A stretch of DNA of 64,000 bases from positions 558,001 to 622,000 of the forward strand of contig NZ_PNFD01000002.1 of NCBI RefSeq assembly GCF_003254645.1, read 5' to 3'. Position 1 is the first letter of the stretch. Every line of letters starts with the position of its first letter. The stretch is from Microbacterium suaedae. Its GTDB lineage: Bacteria > Actinomycetota > Actinomycetes > Actinomycetales > Microbacteriaceae. This document shows, piece by piece, positions 47,017-58,192 of this stretch. Under the pieces are notes generated by a model. That model saw only the letters and a list, made by a program, of their open reading frames with translations, was not told the DNA's origin and searched no databases. Position numbers and translations under genes: made by a program.

Positions 47017-49149
47017 ATGACCGACTACCGCAGCATCGACTTCTCCGGGCTCGAGGCGGCCGCGGCCGACGAGGTCGTCACGCACTCTCTCGTGCGCGAC
47101 GTGACCCTCCCGAGCGGCCGTACCCTCGCCCTCATCACCCTGCACAACGGCAAGGATCACAAGCGTCCGAACACGCTGGGCCCGCTCACGCTGCGCGAGC
47201 TCGGAGACACGCTCGATGCGCTCCGCGATCGCGCCGCGAACGGCGAGATCGACGCCGTGGGCGTCACTGGCAAGCCGTACATCTTCGCGGCGGGAGCCGA
47301 TCTTTCGCAGATCGGCGCGCTTCGAACGGTCGACAACGCCCGGAAGATCGCCCAGCGCGGACACGACGTGCTCGGCCGCCTCTCCGATCTCGGCGTGCCG
47401 TCGTTCTCGTTCGTCAACGGGCTCGCCCTCGGCGGAGGGCTCGAGGTCGCCCTCAACTCGACGTATCGGACGGTCGACTCATCCGCCGCGGCGATTGCAC
47501 TTCCCGAGGTGTTCCTCGGTCTCATCCCCGGATGGGGCGGCGCCTACCTCCTCCCCAACCTCATCGGGATCGAGAACGCGCTCGAGGTCATCATCTCGAA
47601 TCCGCTCAAGCAGAACCGGACGCTGAAGCCGCAGCAGGCGCACGACCTCGGCATCTTCGACGCGATCTTCTCCCCCGCGAACTTCCTCGAGGATTCCCTC
47701 GCCTGGGCTGACCGCGTGATCGCAGGCGAGCAGAAGGTCGAGCGGCAGCGGGTGCCCGGCCGCATCGAGCGGGCGACGAAGTGGCCGGCCGCGATCAAGA
47801 TCGCGCGTGGGATGCTCGAGCAGCGCATCGGTTCGGTGCCGGCATCGCCCTATCGAGCCCTCGATCTCCTCGAACGGGCGGCGAAGGGAACGAAGGAAGA
47901 AGGGTTCGCCCGAGAGGACGACGCGCTCGCGGAGCTCGTCGCAGGTGATCAGTTCGCCGCGTCGATGTACGCCTTCGATCTCGTCCAGAAGCGTGCGAAG
48001 CGGCCCGTGGGCGCACCGGACAAGGACTTGGCCCGCCCTGTGAACAAGGTCGGCGTGATCGGCGCCGGGCTCATGGCGAGCCAGTTCGCCCTGCTCTTCG
48101 TCCGTCGACTGCAGGTTCCCGTCGTCATCACCGACGTGTCGCAGGACCGCGTCGACAAGGGGCTCGGATACATCCGCGACGAGATCGGAAAGCTCGAGGA
48201 GAAGGGGCGCCTCGACGCCGATGCCGCCAGCCGCCTGCGCGCGCTCGTCTCCGGCACGACCGACAGATCCGACTACGCCGACTGCGACTTCGTTATCGAA
48301 GCCGTGTTCGAGGAGACGAGCGTCAAGCAGGAGGTGTTCCGCGCGATCGAGGAGCACATCGCGGACGACGCGATCCTCGCGACGAACACGTCGTCGCTCT
48401 CGGTCGAGGAGATCGGCTCCGTCCTCGCACATCCCGAGCGCCTCGTCGGCTTCCACTTCTTCAACCCGGTCGCCGTCATGCCGCTCGTCGAGGTCGTCCG
48501 CACGCCCCAGACGAGCGACGCCGCGCTGTCGACTGCATTCGTCATCGCGAAGGCCCTGAGGAAGAACGCGATCGGATCCGCCGACGCACCGGGGTTCATC
48601 GTCAATCGCCTGCTCGCGAAGGTCATGGGCGAGGCGATCCGCGCGATCGATGAGGGCGCCGAGCTGACGGATGTCGAGACGGCGTTCGCGCCCCTTGGGC
48701 TGCCGATGGGGCCGTTCGAGCTGATCGACCTCGTCGGCTGGAAGGTGGCTGCCCACGTGCAGGACACGATGGCGACGCACTTCCCGGAGCGGTTCCACTC
48801 ATCCGAGAATCTGCACGCGCTCTCCGGCGTCGACACTCCCCTCGAACGCGACAAGAAGAAGCGCATCACGGGCTGGTCGAAGAAGGCGCGGAAGGCGATC
48901 ACCGTAGGCGACGCCCCCGCCTCCGCGGAGGAGATCCTTCGTCGTGTCGAGGACGAGCTCGCTCGGGAGATCCGCATCATGCTGGACGAAGAGGTCGTGC
49001 CCGAGGTCGAGGACATCGACCTCGCGCTGGTCCTCGGCGCCGGCTGGCCGTTCATCGACGGCGGCGCGACGCCCTACCTCGATCGCTCAGGCGCTTCCGA
49101 GCGCGCCGCAGGCGGAGCGTTCCACGATCCGCAGATCCGCGGGATCTGA
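47017..49149 (+). CDS. fadB: Trifunctional-type enoyl-CoA hydratase / 3-hydroxyacyl-CoA dehydrogenase
   Basis: Catalyses hydration and NAD-dependent oxidation of acyl-CoA. The 710-residue protein has an N-terminal crotonase domain (FAAGADLSQIGALR, FVNGLALGGGLEVAL, LPEVFLGLIPGWGGAYLLP) and a C-terminal dehydrogenase with NAD-binding VGVIGAGLMASQFALLFVRR, NTSSLSVEEIGSVL, catalytic His in VGFHFFNPVAVMPLVEVV and PGFIVNRLLAKVMGEAI. The ATG at 47017 is used; GTG at 47005 (overlapping the fadA stop) is in frame and also possible. It probably assembles with FadA on the membrane or in the cytosol. Confidence 0.94.
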   Translation: MTDYRSIDFSGLEAAAADEVVTHSLVRDVTLPSGRTLALITLHNGKDHKRPNTLGPLTLRELGDTLDALRDRAANGEIDAVGVTGKPYIFAAGADLSQIGALRTVDNARKIAQRGHDVLGRLSDLGVPSFSFVNGLALGGGLEVALNSTYRTVDSSAAAIALPEVFLGLIPGWGGAYLLPNLIGIENALEVIISNPLKQNRTLKPQQAHDLGIFDAIFSPANFLEDSLAWADRVIAGEQKVERQRVPGRIERATKWPAAIKIARGMLEQRIGSVPASPYRALDLLERAAKGTKEEGFAREDDALAELVAGDQFAASMYAFDLVQKRAKRPVGAPDKDLARPVNKVGVIGAGLMASQFALLFVRRLQVPVVITDVSQDRVDKGLGYIRDEIGKLEEKGRLDADAASRLRALVSGTTDRSDYADCDFVIEAVFEETSVKQEVFRAIEEHIADDAILATNTSSLSVEEIGSVLAHPERLVGFHFFNPVAVMPLVEVVRTPQTSDAALSTAFVIAKALRKNAIGSADAPGFIVNRLLAKVMGEAIRAIDEGAELTDVETAFAPLGLPMGPFELIDLVGWKVAAHVQDTMATHFPERFHSSENLHALSGVDTPLERDKKKRITGWSKKARKAITVGDAPASAEEILRRVEDELAREIRIMLDEEVVPEVEDIDLALVLGAGWPFIDGGATPYLDRSGASERAAGGAFHDPQIRGI

Positions 49150-49162
49150 GAGATCGACCGCT

Positions 49163-49193
49163 TCGGGCCCGCCGCACTCCGCGGCGGGCCCGA
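49163..49193. terminator. Bidirectional terminator between fadB and dxs
   Basis: 13-bp stem (TCGGGCCCGCCGC with GCGGCGGGCCCGA) and a five-base loop in the 48-base gap between converging fadB and dxs. Confidence 0.85.
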
Positions 49194-49197
49194 GTCG

Positions 49198-51147
49198 TCA
49201 GCGGGCGCGGCGGACCCGCGCCGTCTCTCCCGTGTATGGCGCGGCCGACGGCGTCTGCCGCGCGACCGGCACCCGGGTGCCGAGCACCTGCGAGACGACG
49301 TCCTGGGCGATCTTCGCCGGAGTGAGGCCAGCCTCTTCGAGGATCTCTCCGCGCGAGGCGTGGTCGATGAACGTGTCCGGGAGGCCCAGCTCGTCGACGG
49401 CCGTATCGATTCCCCGCTCGCGCAGCACCTGGCGCACCTGCGTCCCGATTCCGCCCACCCGGATCCCGTCTTCGAGCGTGATGACGAGACGATGGCTTCG
49501 GGCCATGTCGACGATGGATTCGGCGACGGGAACAACCCAGCGCGGGTCGACGACCGTCGCCCCGATCCCCTGCGCCCGCAGCCGTTCGGCCACCTCGAGC
49601 GCCGTGCGCGCGAACGAGCCGATCCCAACGAGCAGCACGTCCTCGTCTCCGAAGCGCGCGAGCACGTCGACGCCGTCCGTCATCCGCTCGATCGCTTCGA
49701 TCGGTGCTCCGACCTCCCCCTTCGGATAGCGCACGACCGTCGGCGCATCGTCCACCGCCACAGCCTCGTCGAGCAGCTCCCGCAGTCGATCGGCGTCGCG
49801 GGGCGCGGCGATACGCACGTTCGGCACGATGTGCAGCAGCGCGAGGTCCCACATCCCGTGGTGGCTCGGACCATCGGGGCCCGTCACTCCAGAACGATCG
49901 AGAACGAACGTCACGCCTGCCCGATGCAGAGCGACGTCCATGAGCACCTGGTCGAAGGCGCGGTTCATGAAGGTCGAGTAGAGCGCGACGACGGGGTGCA
50001 GCCCCCCGTACGCAAGACCTGCCGCCGAGGTCACCGCGTGCTGTTCGGCGATGCCCACGTCGTACACGCGATCCGGGAACCGCTCCGCGAACGGAGCGAG
50101 GCCCGTCGGGCGGAGCATGGCCGCCGTGATCGCGATCACATCATCGCGCCGCTCGCCGATCTCCACGATCCGCTCGGCGAACACATCGGTCCAGCTCTCA
50201 CCGGAAGAACCGAGGGGTTCACCCGTGGCGGGGTCGATTCGACCGACCGCATGAAACTGGTCGGCCTCATCTTCGCGAGCCGGATCGTATCCGCGCCCCT
50301 TCTCGGTGATGGCGTGCACGATGACCGGTGCGCTGTAGGACTTCGCGAGCTGCAGCGTCTCCATGAGCGCCTCGAGATCGTGTCCGTCGACCGGCCCCAG
50401 GTACTTGACGTCCAGCTGCGCGTAGAGCGCTGTGTTGTTCGTGAAGCGCGAGAGGAAGCCGTGGGTGCCGCCGCGGACGCCGCGATAGAACGCGCGCCCG
50501 ATCTTGCCGAGTCGGCGCGCAACGCGCCCGGATTTCGCGTCGAGGTCGCGGTATGGTCCTGCCGTCCGGACGCGGTTGAGGTAGCGAGCCATGCCGCCGA
50601 TCGTCGGCGCGTACGAGCGACCGTTGTCGTTCACCACGATGACGAGATTGCGGTCATTGTCGTCGGTGATGTTGTTGAGGGCCTCCCAGGTCATCCCGCC
50701 CGTCAGCGCGCCGTCGCCGACGACGGCGACGACGTGACGATCGGCGCGACCCGTTCGCGCGAAGGCTCGTGAGATGCCGTCTGCCCAGCTGAGCGAGCTC
50801 GAGGCGTGGGATGACTCGACGACGTCGTGCTCGCTCTCGGAGCGCTGCGGATAGCCGGCGAGACCTCCGCGTGCACGCAGCTCGGCGAAGTCCTTCCGGT
50901 CTGTCAGCAGCTTGTGCACATACGACTGGTGCCCCGTATCCCAGACGATCGGATCCCGAGGGGAGTCGAACACGCGGTGCAGGGCGATCGTCAGCTCGAC
51001 GACGCCAAGATTCGGCCCGAGATGGCCGCCCGTGCGGGCGACGTTCTCGATGAGGAACTCCCGCACTTCATCCGCCAACGACGCGAGCTCCTGTCGCGAC
51101 AGACGGTCGAGATCCCGGGGCCCGGAGATCGTGTCCAACAGACTCAT
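49198..51147 (-). CDS. dxs: 1-deoxy-D-xylulose-5-phosphate synthase
   Basis: First step of the MEP isoprenoid pathway; needs thiamine diphosphate. The 649 residues have LGVVELTIALHRVFDSPRDPIVWDTGHQSYVHK, the ThDP motif GDGALTGGMTWEALNN with VVNDNGRSYAPTIGG, the catalytic Glu in YDVGIAEQHAVTSAAG, and DRSGVTGPDGPSHHGMWDLALL. The product feeds quinones, carotenoids and undecaprenyl phosphate. The ATG at 51147 is preceded by TAGTCT-N6 with no Shine-Dalgarno sequence. Confidence 0.97.
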   Translation of the reverse strand: MSLLDTISGPRDLDRLSRQELASLADEVREFLIENVARTGGHLGPNLGVVELTIALHRVFDSPRDPIVWDTGHQSYVHKLLTDRKDFAELRARGGLAGYPQRSESEHDVVESSHASSSLSWADGISRAFARTGRADRHVVAVVGDGALTGGMTWEALNNITDDNDRNLVIVVNDNGRSYAPTIGGMARYLNRVRTAGPYRDLDAKSGRVARRLGKIGRAFYRGVRGGTHGFLSRFTNNTALYAQLDVKYLGPVDGHDLEALMETLQLAKSYSAPVIVHAITEKGRGYDPAREDEADQFHAVGRIDPATGEPLGSSGESWTDVFAERIVEIGERRDDVIAITAAMLRPTGLAPFAERFPDRVYDVGIAEQHAVTSAAGLAYGGLHPVVALYSTFMNRAFDQVLMDVALHRAGVTFVLDRSGVTGPDGPSHHGMWDLALLHIVPNVRIAAPRDADRLRELLDEAVAVDDAPTVVRYPKGEVGAPIEAIERMTDGVDVLARFGDEDVLLVGIGSFARTALEVAERLRAQGIGATVVDPRWVVPVAESIVDMARSHRLVITLEDGIRVGGIGTQVRQVLRERGIDTAVDELGLPDTFIDHASRGEILEEAGLTPAKIAQDVVSQVLGTRVPVARQTPSAAPYTGETARVRRAR

Positions 51148-51153
51148 GCCACG

Positions 51154-51159
51154 AGACTA
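51154..51159 (-). promoter_or_regulatory. Leaderless -10 of dxs
   Basis: TAGTCT-N6-ATG on the minus strand, the same hexamer and spacing as at DUF3000. No clear -35. Confidence 0.6.
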
Positions 51160-51231
51160 CGCCCCCTGCCCGGGAAGATCCCGCCCGCGCGCGCAAGAGG
51201 GATAACCCGAGGAATCACCGTACGCAGACGC

Positions 51232-51269
51232 CGAGGGCTCCCTCCCGCCGGAGCGGAAGGGAGCCCTCG
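51232..51269 (-). terminator. Second hairpin between acnA and dxs
   Basis: 12-bp perfect stem (51232-51243 with 51258-51269, CGAGGGCTCCCT) with a 14-base loop. It lies 52 bases beyond the first acnA terminator and before the dxs promoter, so it would act as a back-up terminator for acnA. Confidence 0.65.
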
Positions 51270-51321
51270 AGATACACGGCCCCCGTGCAGACGGCGAACC
51301 CGTATCGGCCGTCAGCCGGAG

Positions 51322-51349
51322 TCCTCTGCCGCCCCAGGGCGGCAGAGGA
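51322..51349 (-). terminator. Terminator of acnA
   Basis: 13-bp stem (51322-51334 with 51337-51349, TCCTCTGCCGCCC) that begins at the base after the acnA stop codon, with a two-base loop (effectively four). Confidence 0.75.
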
Positions 51350-54034
<2,685 letters not shown>

Positions 54035-54155
54035 CGGATTCGTCTCCTTCAGGATCGACCGCGGACTTCCCCCTCATCCTGCCGCGGCACCCGCACCTCG
54101 GCTAGTAAGGGACACCTCACCGCCGACCTGCCCGAGCACCACCTCAGACGAGGAG

Positions 54156-54179
54156 ATTTATCTTGACGTCAAGATAAAT
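54156..54179. promoter_or_regulatory. 24-bp perfect palindrome, candidate acnA operator
   Basis: The half-site is ATTTATCTTGAC and the centre is ACGT; all 12 pairs match. It lies in an A+T-rich island between the DUF3159 stop and acnA. On the acnA strand the site contains TTGACG (-35-like), and TAGAAT at 54178-54183 overlaps its edge as a -10, so a bound protein would block transcription. The core resembles MarR-family operators; in Streptomyces the MarR protein TamR controls an aconitase gene. The regulator here is not in the window. Confidence 0.7.
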
Positions 54180-54211
54180 TCTACCCCACGGATCCCGCGC
54201 CCGCAGGCCCG

Positions 54212-55009
54212 TCACAGATCAGGCGTGTCGACGGCCCGGGCGGGTCGGGCGTAGGCCGCCCGCACCGCCAGCCAGGTGATGGCGACGAGCGGGGCGAACA
54301 GGGGGATCCCCATGACGAGCTTTACCGTGCCGAGCACCTGCACATCGACGCCTGCGAGCCACATCGGGAACTGAACGCCGAGACGCACGAAGAACAGGGC
54401 CGACCACATGATGGCTAGCCAGAAGAACACACGGCGCTTACGACGATCCTTCCGCCAGCGCAGGCCGTCATCCATGAGGAAGCCGGCGGCGAGCCCGATG
54501 ACCGACCAGCCAGAAGCGGCGGAGAGGAGGATCGCCGTGCCGTAGACGACGTTCGTGATGAAGCCGGGGATGAAGTTGTCCTCCGCGCGCCCTGTGAGCA
54601 GCACAAGAGCTCCCGCAACGCCGACCGCGACAAGGCCGCCGAGCGCGGCCGATGGCGGCTGACGCTGGAAGAGGCGCGCAATCGTGAAGACGCCCGCAGC
54701 CGCGACCGAGGCCACCACGGCGAGAACGAGCCGGTCGGGCCACAACGCGAGGCACACGAGGAAGATGACAAGCGGAAGGACCGATTCGACGACCCCGCGA
54801 ACGCCGCCGATCGCCTTCCAGACAACCCCTCCGGTCGAGGTGGACTGGGCGGGGTCGAGACCGGCCCGTCGCGCGGCCTGGCCCAGCGCCTCGCCGAACA
54901 TTTCGGACGCACGGCGCCCCTCACTCGCCTCCGGCGGCGTCAGCGGCGTCGGCGTCGCGTCGGCCTCCTCGGGCTCGCCGTCGGGTCGGCGCGCGTCGGA
55001 AGCCGTCAT
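54212..55009 (-). CDS. DUF3159 membrane protein
   Basis: A 265-residue actinobacterial integral membrane protein. A hydrophilic N-terminal 70 residues is followed by about five to six helices (VLPLVIFLVCLALWPDRLVLAVVASVAAAGVFTI, LGGLVAVGVAGALVLLTG, VVYGTAILLSAASGWSVIGLAAGFLM, FFWLAIMWSALFFVRLGVQFPMWL, GIPLFAPLVAITWLAVRAAY). Function unknown. The ATG overlaps the DUF3710 stop by one base. Its neighbours DUF3710 and dut are conserved with it across actinobacteria (Rv2695c-Rv2697c region). Confidence 0.87.
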   Translation of the reverse strand: MTASDARRPDGEPEEADATPTPLTPPEASEGRRASEMFGEALGQAARRAGLDPAQSTSTGGVVWKAIGGVRGVVESVLPLVIFLVCLALWPDRLVLAVVASVAAAGVFTIARLFQRQPPSAALGGLVAVGVAGALVLLTGRAEDNFIPGFITNVVYGTAILLSAASGWSVIGLAAGFLMDDGLRWRKDRRKRRVFFWLAIMWSALFFVRLGVQFPMWLAGVDVQVLGTVKLVMGIPLFAPLVAITWLAVRAAYARPARAVDTPDL

Positions 55010-55623
55010 CAGGATCCCGGAGTCGACGGCATCGACAGCGGGATCAGGTCACGCGGCGGCATGGGGGCGTCCCCGCGCACGACGACGATCGACCGGAACA
55101 GGTCCTCGATCTTCTCCGCCGCGTCGGGAGAGCTCGCACCCTCACCACCGATGACTCCGCGGAGGAACCACCGCGGACCGTCGACGCCGACGAAGCGCGC
55201 GATCCGCTTGCCCGAGCCGGCGTCGGCACCGACCGGCACCTCCGCCAGAAGCTCGGCCCCGAGCGGCCCTTCACGCTCCTCGACACGGCCGCCCTGCTGG
55301 GCGACCTGTGCACGGATCTGCGCGCGGGTCTCGTGCCAGAGCCCGCGCGAGCGCGGCGCGGCGAAGGGCTGCACCTGCAGCGTCGATTCGGCATAGTCGA
55401 GCCCGACGGCAACGATGCGCTGCGTCTTCTCCTCGACTTCCAGCCGCAGATTCAGCCCCTCGCGCGGCAGCACCTTGATCCCGCCGATATCGATGTAGGG
55501 GCGCACCGGATTCGCTTCGGACGCGTCGAACGGCCCTCTCTCGGCGCGATCAGTCGGCGCCGACTTCTCGTTCGACATCGGCTCTTCCTGCTCTTCGTGG
55601 GATTCAGTCATCGCTCTCGTCAC
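55009..55623 (-). CDS. DUF3710 domain-containing protein
   Basis: The 204-residue soluble protein has an acidic N terminus and the family core YIDIGGIKVLPREGLNLRLEVEEKTQRIVAVGLDYAESTLQVQPFAAPRSRGLWHETR, followed by GPLGAELLAEVPVG and GVDGPRWFLRGVIGG. Function unknown; restricted to actinobacteria and normally beside dut. The GTG at 55623 has AAGGAAG four bases upstream; an internal ATG four codons later is an alternative. Confidence 0.87.
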   Translation of the reverse strand: MTRAMTESHEEQEEPMSNEKSAPTDRAERGPFDASEANPVRPYIDIGGIKVLPREGLNLRLEVEEKTQRIVAVGLDYAESTLQVQPFAAPRSRGLWHETRAQIRAQVAQQGGRVEEREGPLGAELLAEVPVGADAGSGKRIARFVGVDGPRWFLRGVIGGEGASSPDAAEKIEDLFRSIVVVRGDAPMPPRDLIPLSMPSTPGS

Positions 55624-55652
55624 GTCTTCCTTGTCGTTGCGTGGGCCCGCAG

Positions 55653-56102
55653 TCAGCGGGCGGTATCGCGCGCATAGCCCGAGGATCCGAACCCGCCGTC
55701 GCCGCGGACGCTCTCGTCGAGATCGGAGACGGGCTGGAATCGGGCGCGCAGAACGGGCGCGACGATCAGCTGGGCGATCCGATCACCCGCCGACACCTGG
55801 TACGGAGTGTCGCGGTCGGTGTTGAGAAGCGCGACCTTGATCTCGCCTCGGTATCCGGCGTCGATCGTGCCGGGAGCGTTCACGATCGTGATGCCATGCT
55901 TTGCCGCAAGACCGCTCCTCGGAACGACGAATCCGGCACACCCGCTCGGCAGCGCAATGCGAACGCCCGTCGGCACGAGCGCACGCTGGCCAGGTTCAAG
56001 TCGCACGTCGACGGTCGAGACGAGGTCTGCCCCTGCGTCACCCGGGTGCGCGTAGACGGGGGGCTCGGGTGCGACAATGGGGATGTCCACGGTTTCACTC
56101 AC
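55653..56102 (-). CDS. dut: dUTP diphosphatase
   Basis: Hydrolyses dUTP to dUMP, keeping uracil out of DNA. The 149-residue trimeric dUTPase shows all five motifs: [12 protein letters not shown] (1), [11 protein letters not shown] (2), [20 protein letters not shown] (3), [11 protein letters not shown] (4) and [10 protein letters not shown] (5, with the Phe that stacks on uracil). The GTG at 56102 has TACCCT exactly six bases before it on the minus strand. The divergent DUF3093 start lies 12 bases away. Confidence 0.96.
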   Translation of the reverse strand: MSETVDIPIVAPEPPVYAHPGDAGADLVSTVDVRLEPGQRALVPTGVRIALPSGCAGFVVPRSGLAAKHGITIVNAPGTIDAGYRGEIKVALLNTDRDTPYQVSAGDRIAQLIVAPVLRARFQPVSDLDESVRGDGGFGSSGYARDTAR

Positions 56103-56108
56103 GCATCG

Positions 56109-56114
56109 AGGGTA
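56109..56114 (-). promoter_or_regulatory. Leaderless -10 of dut
   Basis: TACCCT-N6-GTG on the minus strand. The complementary strand of the same bases (AGGGTA) directly abuts the DUF3093 ATG and supplies its GAGGG, so the two genes share these bases. Confidence 0.5.
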
Positions 56115-56609
56115 ATGCAGAACCACCCCGCTCCCCGCGCCGTCCGCGGCATCGCCTCCGGCAGATACCGCGAGCGCCTCGCGCCATCGCTCAAGATCAT
56201 CGCCGCCGCCGCGATCATCGCCCCCATGGTGATGCTCGTCTTCGTCCGAATGAATGTGTTCGTCGCGCTCGCGCTGAGCGTCGGCACGGCGCTCGCCCTC
56301 ATCGGACTGCTCATTGCGCTCGCACCCGTCGTGGAGGTCGAAGGCGGGGAGCTCCGGGCGGGTCGCGCCCACATCGATGTCGCATTGCTCGGCGATCCGG
56401 AGCCGCTTGACGGCGACGCCGCCCGCGCGGCCCGAGGCGCGGACATCGACGCGCGTGGCTGGTACCTGATACGCGGAGGGATCGCCGGGATCGTGTTCGT
56501 TCCGAACATCGATCCCGACGATCCCGTCACTTCGTGGACGATCTCCACGCGCACGCCCGACCGGCTCGCCGCCGCGATCCGTCGAGCGCAGCGTCGAGAG
56601 GCCGATTAA
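56115..56609 (+). CDS. DUF3093 membrane protein
   Basis: The 164-residue protein has a short basic N terminus, two closely spaced helices ([50 protein letters not shown]) and a soluble C-terminal domain with [41 protein letters not shown]. Members are always near dut in actinobacteria (Rv2698). Function unknown. The ATG at 56115 is chosen because upstream frame lies in the antisense of dut. It ends four bases inside the convergent DUF4193 gene. Confidence 0.85.
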   Translation: MQNHPAPRAVRGIASGRYRERLAPSLKIIAAAAIIAPMVMLVFVRMNVFVALALSVGTALALIGLLIALAPVVEVEGGELRAGRAHIDVALLGDPEPLDGDAARAARGADIDARGWYLIRGGIAGIVFVPNIDPDDPVTSWTISTRTPDRLAAAIRRAQRREAD

Positions 56610-56896
56610 GCGGCGCAGTCCTTGCAGATCGGGCCAGTCTTGTCGGCGTGGTCGAGCTGCGAGCGGTGCTTCACGAGGAAGCAGCTCATGCAGGTGAACT
56701 CGTCCTGCTGCGGCGGGAGCACGACGACGTCGAGCTCCACGTTCGAGAGATCGTTGCCGCCGAGCACGAAGCTCGGGTTGTCGGCGTCCTCGCTCTCGAC
56801 CGCGGTGCCCTGATTCGATCGAGCGGCCTTCAGGGCCTCGATCGACTCATTGCCTTCGTCTTCGTTCTTCCGCGGTGCATCGTAATCAGTTGCCAT
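56606..56896 (-). CDS. DUF4193 putative zinc-ribbon protein
   Basis: The 96-residue acidic protein begins [26 protein letters not shown], carries the family core [22 protein letters not shown] and ends GPICKDCAA. The two CxxC pairs probably bind zinc. Actinobacteria carry one copy next to dut (Rv2699c). Function unknown. It is highly conserved in length and ends tail-to-tail with DUF3093. Confidence 0.9.
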   Translation of the reverse strand: MATDYDAPRKNEDEGNESIEALKAARSNQGTAVESEDADNPSFVLGGNDLSNVELDVVVLPPQQDEFTCMSCFLVKHRSQLDHADKTGPICKDCAA

Positions 56897-57217
56897 CGGC
56901 GGGCGTCACTTCTTTCGCAGGTCTGTGAATGGGAGTGGGCTCCGCGTCTGAACGGGCGCGTCCTCGACGGGCGGCGTTCGGCGGGGCGCGTCTGCGGTCG
57001 TCGACAGCTGACTCTGACGCGGTACCCTGCGCGGGGCGGCGACAGTTTGCACGAGTGCGCCGCGATTCGCAAATGCATGCGGTTGTCCTCGGCGCGTCGT
57101 GTCTGATCGCACCGGATCAAACGAGCGGCGCGCCCGCGTTATTCCCGGATTCACACCCCCTCCGTGTCACCATGTGTGCGGACGCGCTCGAAGCGCCCGC
57201 AGGCGGAGAGGAGCAGG
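56897..57217. other. 321-base intergenic region between DUF4193 and sepH
   Basis: Divergent promoter region with no credible gene; short frames through it lack family features. On the plus strand TCGACA (57001-57006) and TACCCT (57023-57028) are 16 bases apart and could drive sepH with a leader of about 180 nt. On the minus strand, TTGCGA with a poor -10 near 57050 is the only candidate for DUF4193. The leader is unusually long for this window; I see no riboswitch-like conserved fold. Confidence 0.4.
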
Positions 57218-58192
57218 ATGGAACAGCTGACCATCGTCGGCACGGAGGGCGAGAGGCTCGTCCTCGCCACCGAGCAGGGACAGCGCTTCACTCTCGACAT
57301 CGACGACATGCTGCGCACAGAAGTGCGGCGCTCGCGCGCCGACGCCGAGCAGAAGCCGCGACAGATCGGCCCGAGCCCCCGCGAGATCCAGGCGCACATG
57401 CGCTCCGGCATGTCCGCGGAGGATGTTGCAGAGCTGCTCTCGTGCGATCTCGACCGGGTCCGGCTGTTCGAGGGGCCGGTCCTCGCCGAACGCGAGCACG
57501 TCGTGGACCGCGCTCTCGCGATGCCCGTTCTGACGGGCGTACGGGTGGATCAGGACGAGAACCCCACCTTCGGCACCGCGATCCGCCAGAAGCTCGCCGA
57601 CATCTCGGCAACGCAGGAGCGGTGGTCGAGCTGGAAGGAAGAGGACGGCTGGGTCGTCAAGCTCACGTTCGAGGCCGCCGGGATCGAGCGCGACGCGCGG
57701 TGGACCTTCGACCCCCGCCGCAGTGCGCTCGCCCCCGCGAACGACGACGCCGTTCAGCTGTCGCGACAGGGCAAGATCCCCGACGGCCTCATCCCACGGC
57801 TGCGTGCCCTCGACACCGTCGACGACGGCAAGGATGCTTCGACGTTCGACGAGCAGGCGTTCCAGCAGGAGCCGGAGCCCGCCGCCCCGAGTGAGCCCGA
57901 GAAGACCGCTGACACGGCAGATCTGCTCGAGGCGCTGCGCCGCAAGCGAGGCCGGCGGGAGACGCCGCCGGTGGCGGAAGAAGACGAGGAAGAGACGGAC
58001 AAGAAGCCGGGCCGCCCCGTTGCGGTGCTCGGATCGATCGATCCGCGCCTCGAGGAGACGCCGCCGGCCGAGACCTCCGATGATGGCTCCGATGGCGAGG
58101 AGGCTCCCTCCGACCAGGCGTCCCGCCGACGCGGCCGCCCGGCGATGCCCTCCTGGGACGAGATCGTCTTCGGAGCTCGCGGCGACGACTAG
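57218..58192 (+). CDS. sepH: Septation protein SepH
   Basis: The 324-residue SepH (DUF3071) protein stimulates FtsZ assembly in Streptomyces and mycobacteria. The conserved N-terminal half includes MEQLTIVGTEGERLVLATEQGQRF, RPRQIGPSPREIQAHMRSGMSAEDVAELLSCDLDRVRLFEGPVLAEREHVVDRA (helix-turn-helix-like) and WVVKLTFEAAGIERDARWTFDPRRSAL. The C-terminal 150 residues are acidic, low-complexity and probably disordered, ending RRRGRPAMPSWDEIVFGARGDD, the conserved tail. The ATG at 57218 follows GGAGAGGAG. Confidence 0.94.
   Translation: MEQLTIVGTEGERLVLATEQGQRFTLDIDDMLRTEVRRSRADAEQKPRQIGPSPREIQAHMRSGMSAEDVAELLSCDLDRVRLFEGPVLAEREHVVDRALAMPVLTGVRVDQDENPTFGTAIRQKLADISATQERWSSWKEEDGWVVKLTFEAAGIERDARWTFDPRRSALAPANDDAVQLSRQGKIPDGLIPRLRALDTVDDGKDASTFDEQAFQQEPEPAAPSEPEKTADTADLLEALRRKRGRRETPPVAEEDEEETDKKPGRPVAVLGSIDPRLEETPPAETSDDGSDGEEAPSDQASRRRGRPAMPSWDEIVFGARGDD

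Noticed and set aside
54156..54179. Palindrome as a transcription terminator for DUF3159
   Set aside because: It lies 30-60 bases beyond the DUF3159 stop in the right direction, but has no loop, is A+T-rich in its arms and would be a weak stem; position in the acnA promoter fits an operator better.
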